Assembly: GCA_036787815.1 (NCBI GenBank)
Contig: DAIQOP010000093.1
Coordinates: forward strand, 1-13,604
DNA from: DATBAK01 sp036787815
GTDB taxonomy: Bacteria; Actinomycetota; Acidimicrobiia; IMCC26256; PALSA-610
DNA length: 13,604 nucleotides
Reading direction: 5' to 3'
The notes beneath the pieces are model-generated. The model worked only from the letters and a program-made list of their open reading frames with translations. It searched no databases and was not told the origin of the DNA. The position numbers were made by a program, and so were the translations under genes. Shown here in pieces: positions 13,555-13,604 of this stretch. Within the stretch, counting starts at the first letter, position 1. Every line of letters begins with the position of its first letter.

Positions 13555-13604
13555 GCCCGCGGCGGCGGCCGTTTCGCAGCGTTACAGGATCTCCGCGCTC
13601 CTCA
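13555..13604 (-). other. Upstream piece of livM with an in-frame stop codon
   Basis: Read in the livM frame, the minus strand from about 13581 to 13555 encodes RCETAAAAAG, which fits the conserved E-x-A-A-x-A-x-G-x-N loop before the annotated start. TAA at 13584-13582 interrupts it, and the 20 bases beyond show no clear LivM-like sequence in any frame. A frameshift or small deletion near 13575-13585, real or from assembly at a contig end, would explain this. Only 50 bases are available, so the cause cannot be settled. Confidence 0.5.

Noticed and set aside
1..13604. CRISPR arrays, insertion sequences, tRNA or rRNA genes
   Set aside because: No spaced direct repeats, transposase motifs, terminal repeats or RNA-gene signatures were found by eye; nearly all bases are explained by protein genes.

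Overview
The window is GC-rich DNA with almost no non-coding space, many GTG/TTG starts and start/stop overlaps of 1 to 10 bases. An F420-type CofD/FbiA, several FAD oxidoreductases of the phytoene-dehydrogenase-like family, an SCP-x-like thiolase and an acyl-CoA dehydrogenase all point to an actinobacterium, such as an acidimicrobial or mycobacterial relative. No marker gene fixes the taxonomy. No rRNA, tRNA, CRISPR array, transposase, integrase or phage gene was seen.

Layout. (1) Positions 1-4457, minus strand: a translationally coupled operon, read right to left, of three paralogous FAD oxidoreductases. A 165-residue protein of unknown family sits between the second and third, and the third runs off the left edge. 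(2) Positions 4458-4709: a 252-base divergent intergenic region holding the probable promoters of both outward operons and one imperfect inverted repeat. (3) Positions 4710-10494, plus strand: acyl-CoA dehydrogenase, nitroreductase-fold flavoprotein, SCP-x-like thiolase, 2-phospho-L-lactate transferase (CofD/FbiA) and acyl-CoA ligase. (4) Positions 10515-11642, plus strand: a membrane-anchored or secreted six-bladed beta-propeller, probably the last gene of the same operon. (5) Positions 11658-13604, minus strand: the end of a branched-chain amino acid (Liv/HAAT) ABC importer operon, livM (partial) - livG - livF, converging on the propeller gene.

How they may work together. Ligase, dehydrogenase and thiolase are a minimal set for activating a carboxylic acid to its CoA thioester, desaturating it and cleaving or condensing it. 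The three phytoene-dehydrogenase-like enzymes, divergently transcribed from the same short region, look like redox enzymes for a hydrophobic, perhaps isoprenoid, substrate. CofD brings F420 biosynthesis into the operon, and the neighbouring nitroreductase is a possible flavin or deazaflavin partner. The Liv importer could bring in the substrate, but its convergent orientation makes it only a neighbour. The substrate cannot be told from the sequence. The most interesting part is the combination: three coupled oxidoreductase paralogs with an unknown partner protein, facing a CoA-thioester operon that contains an F420 biosynthesis gene.
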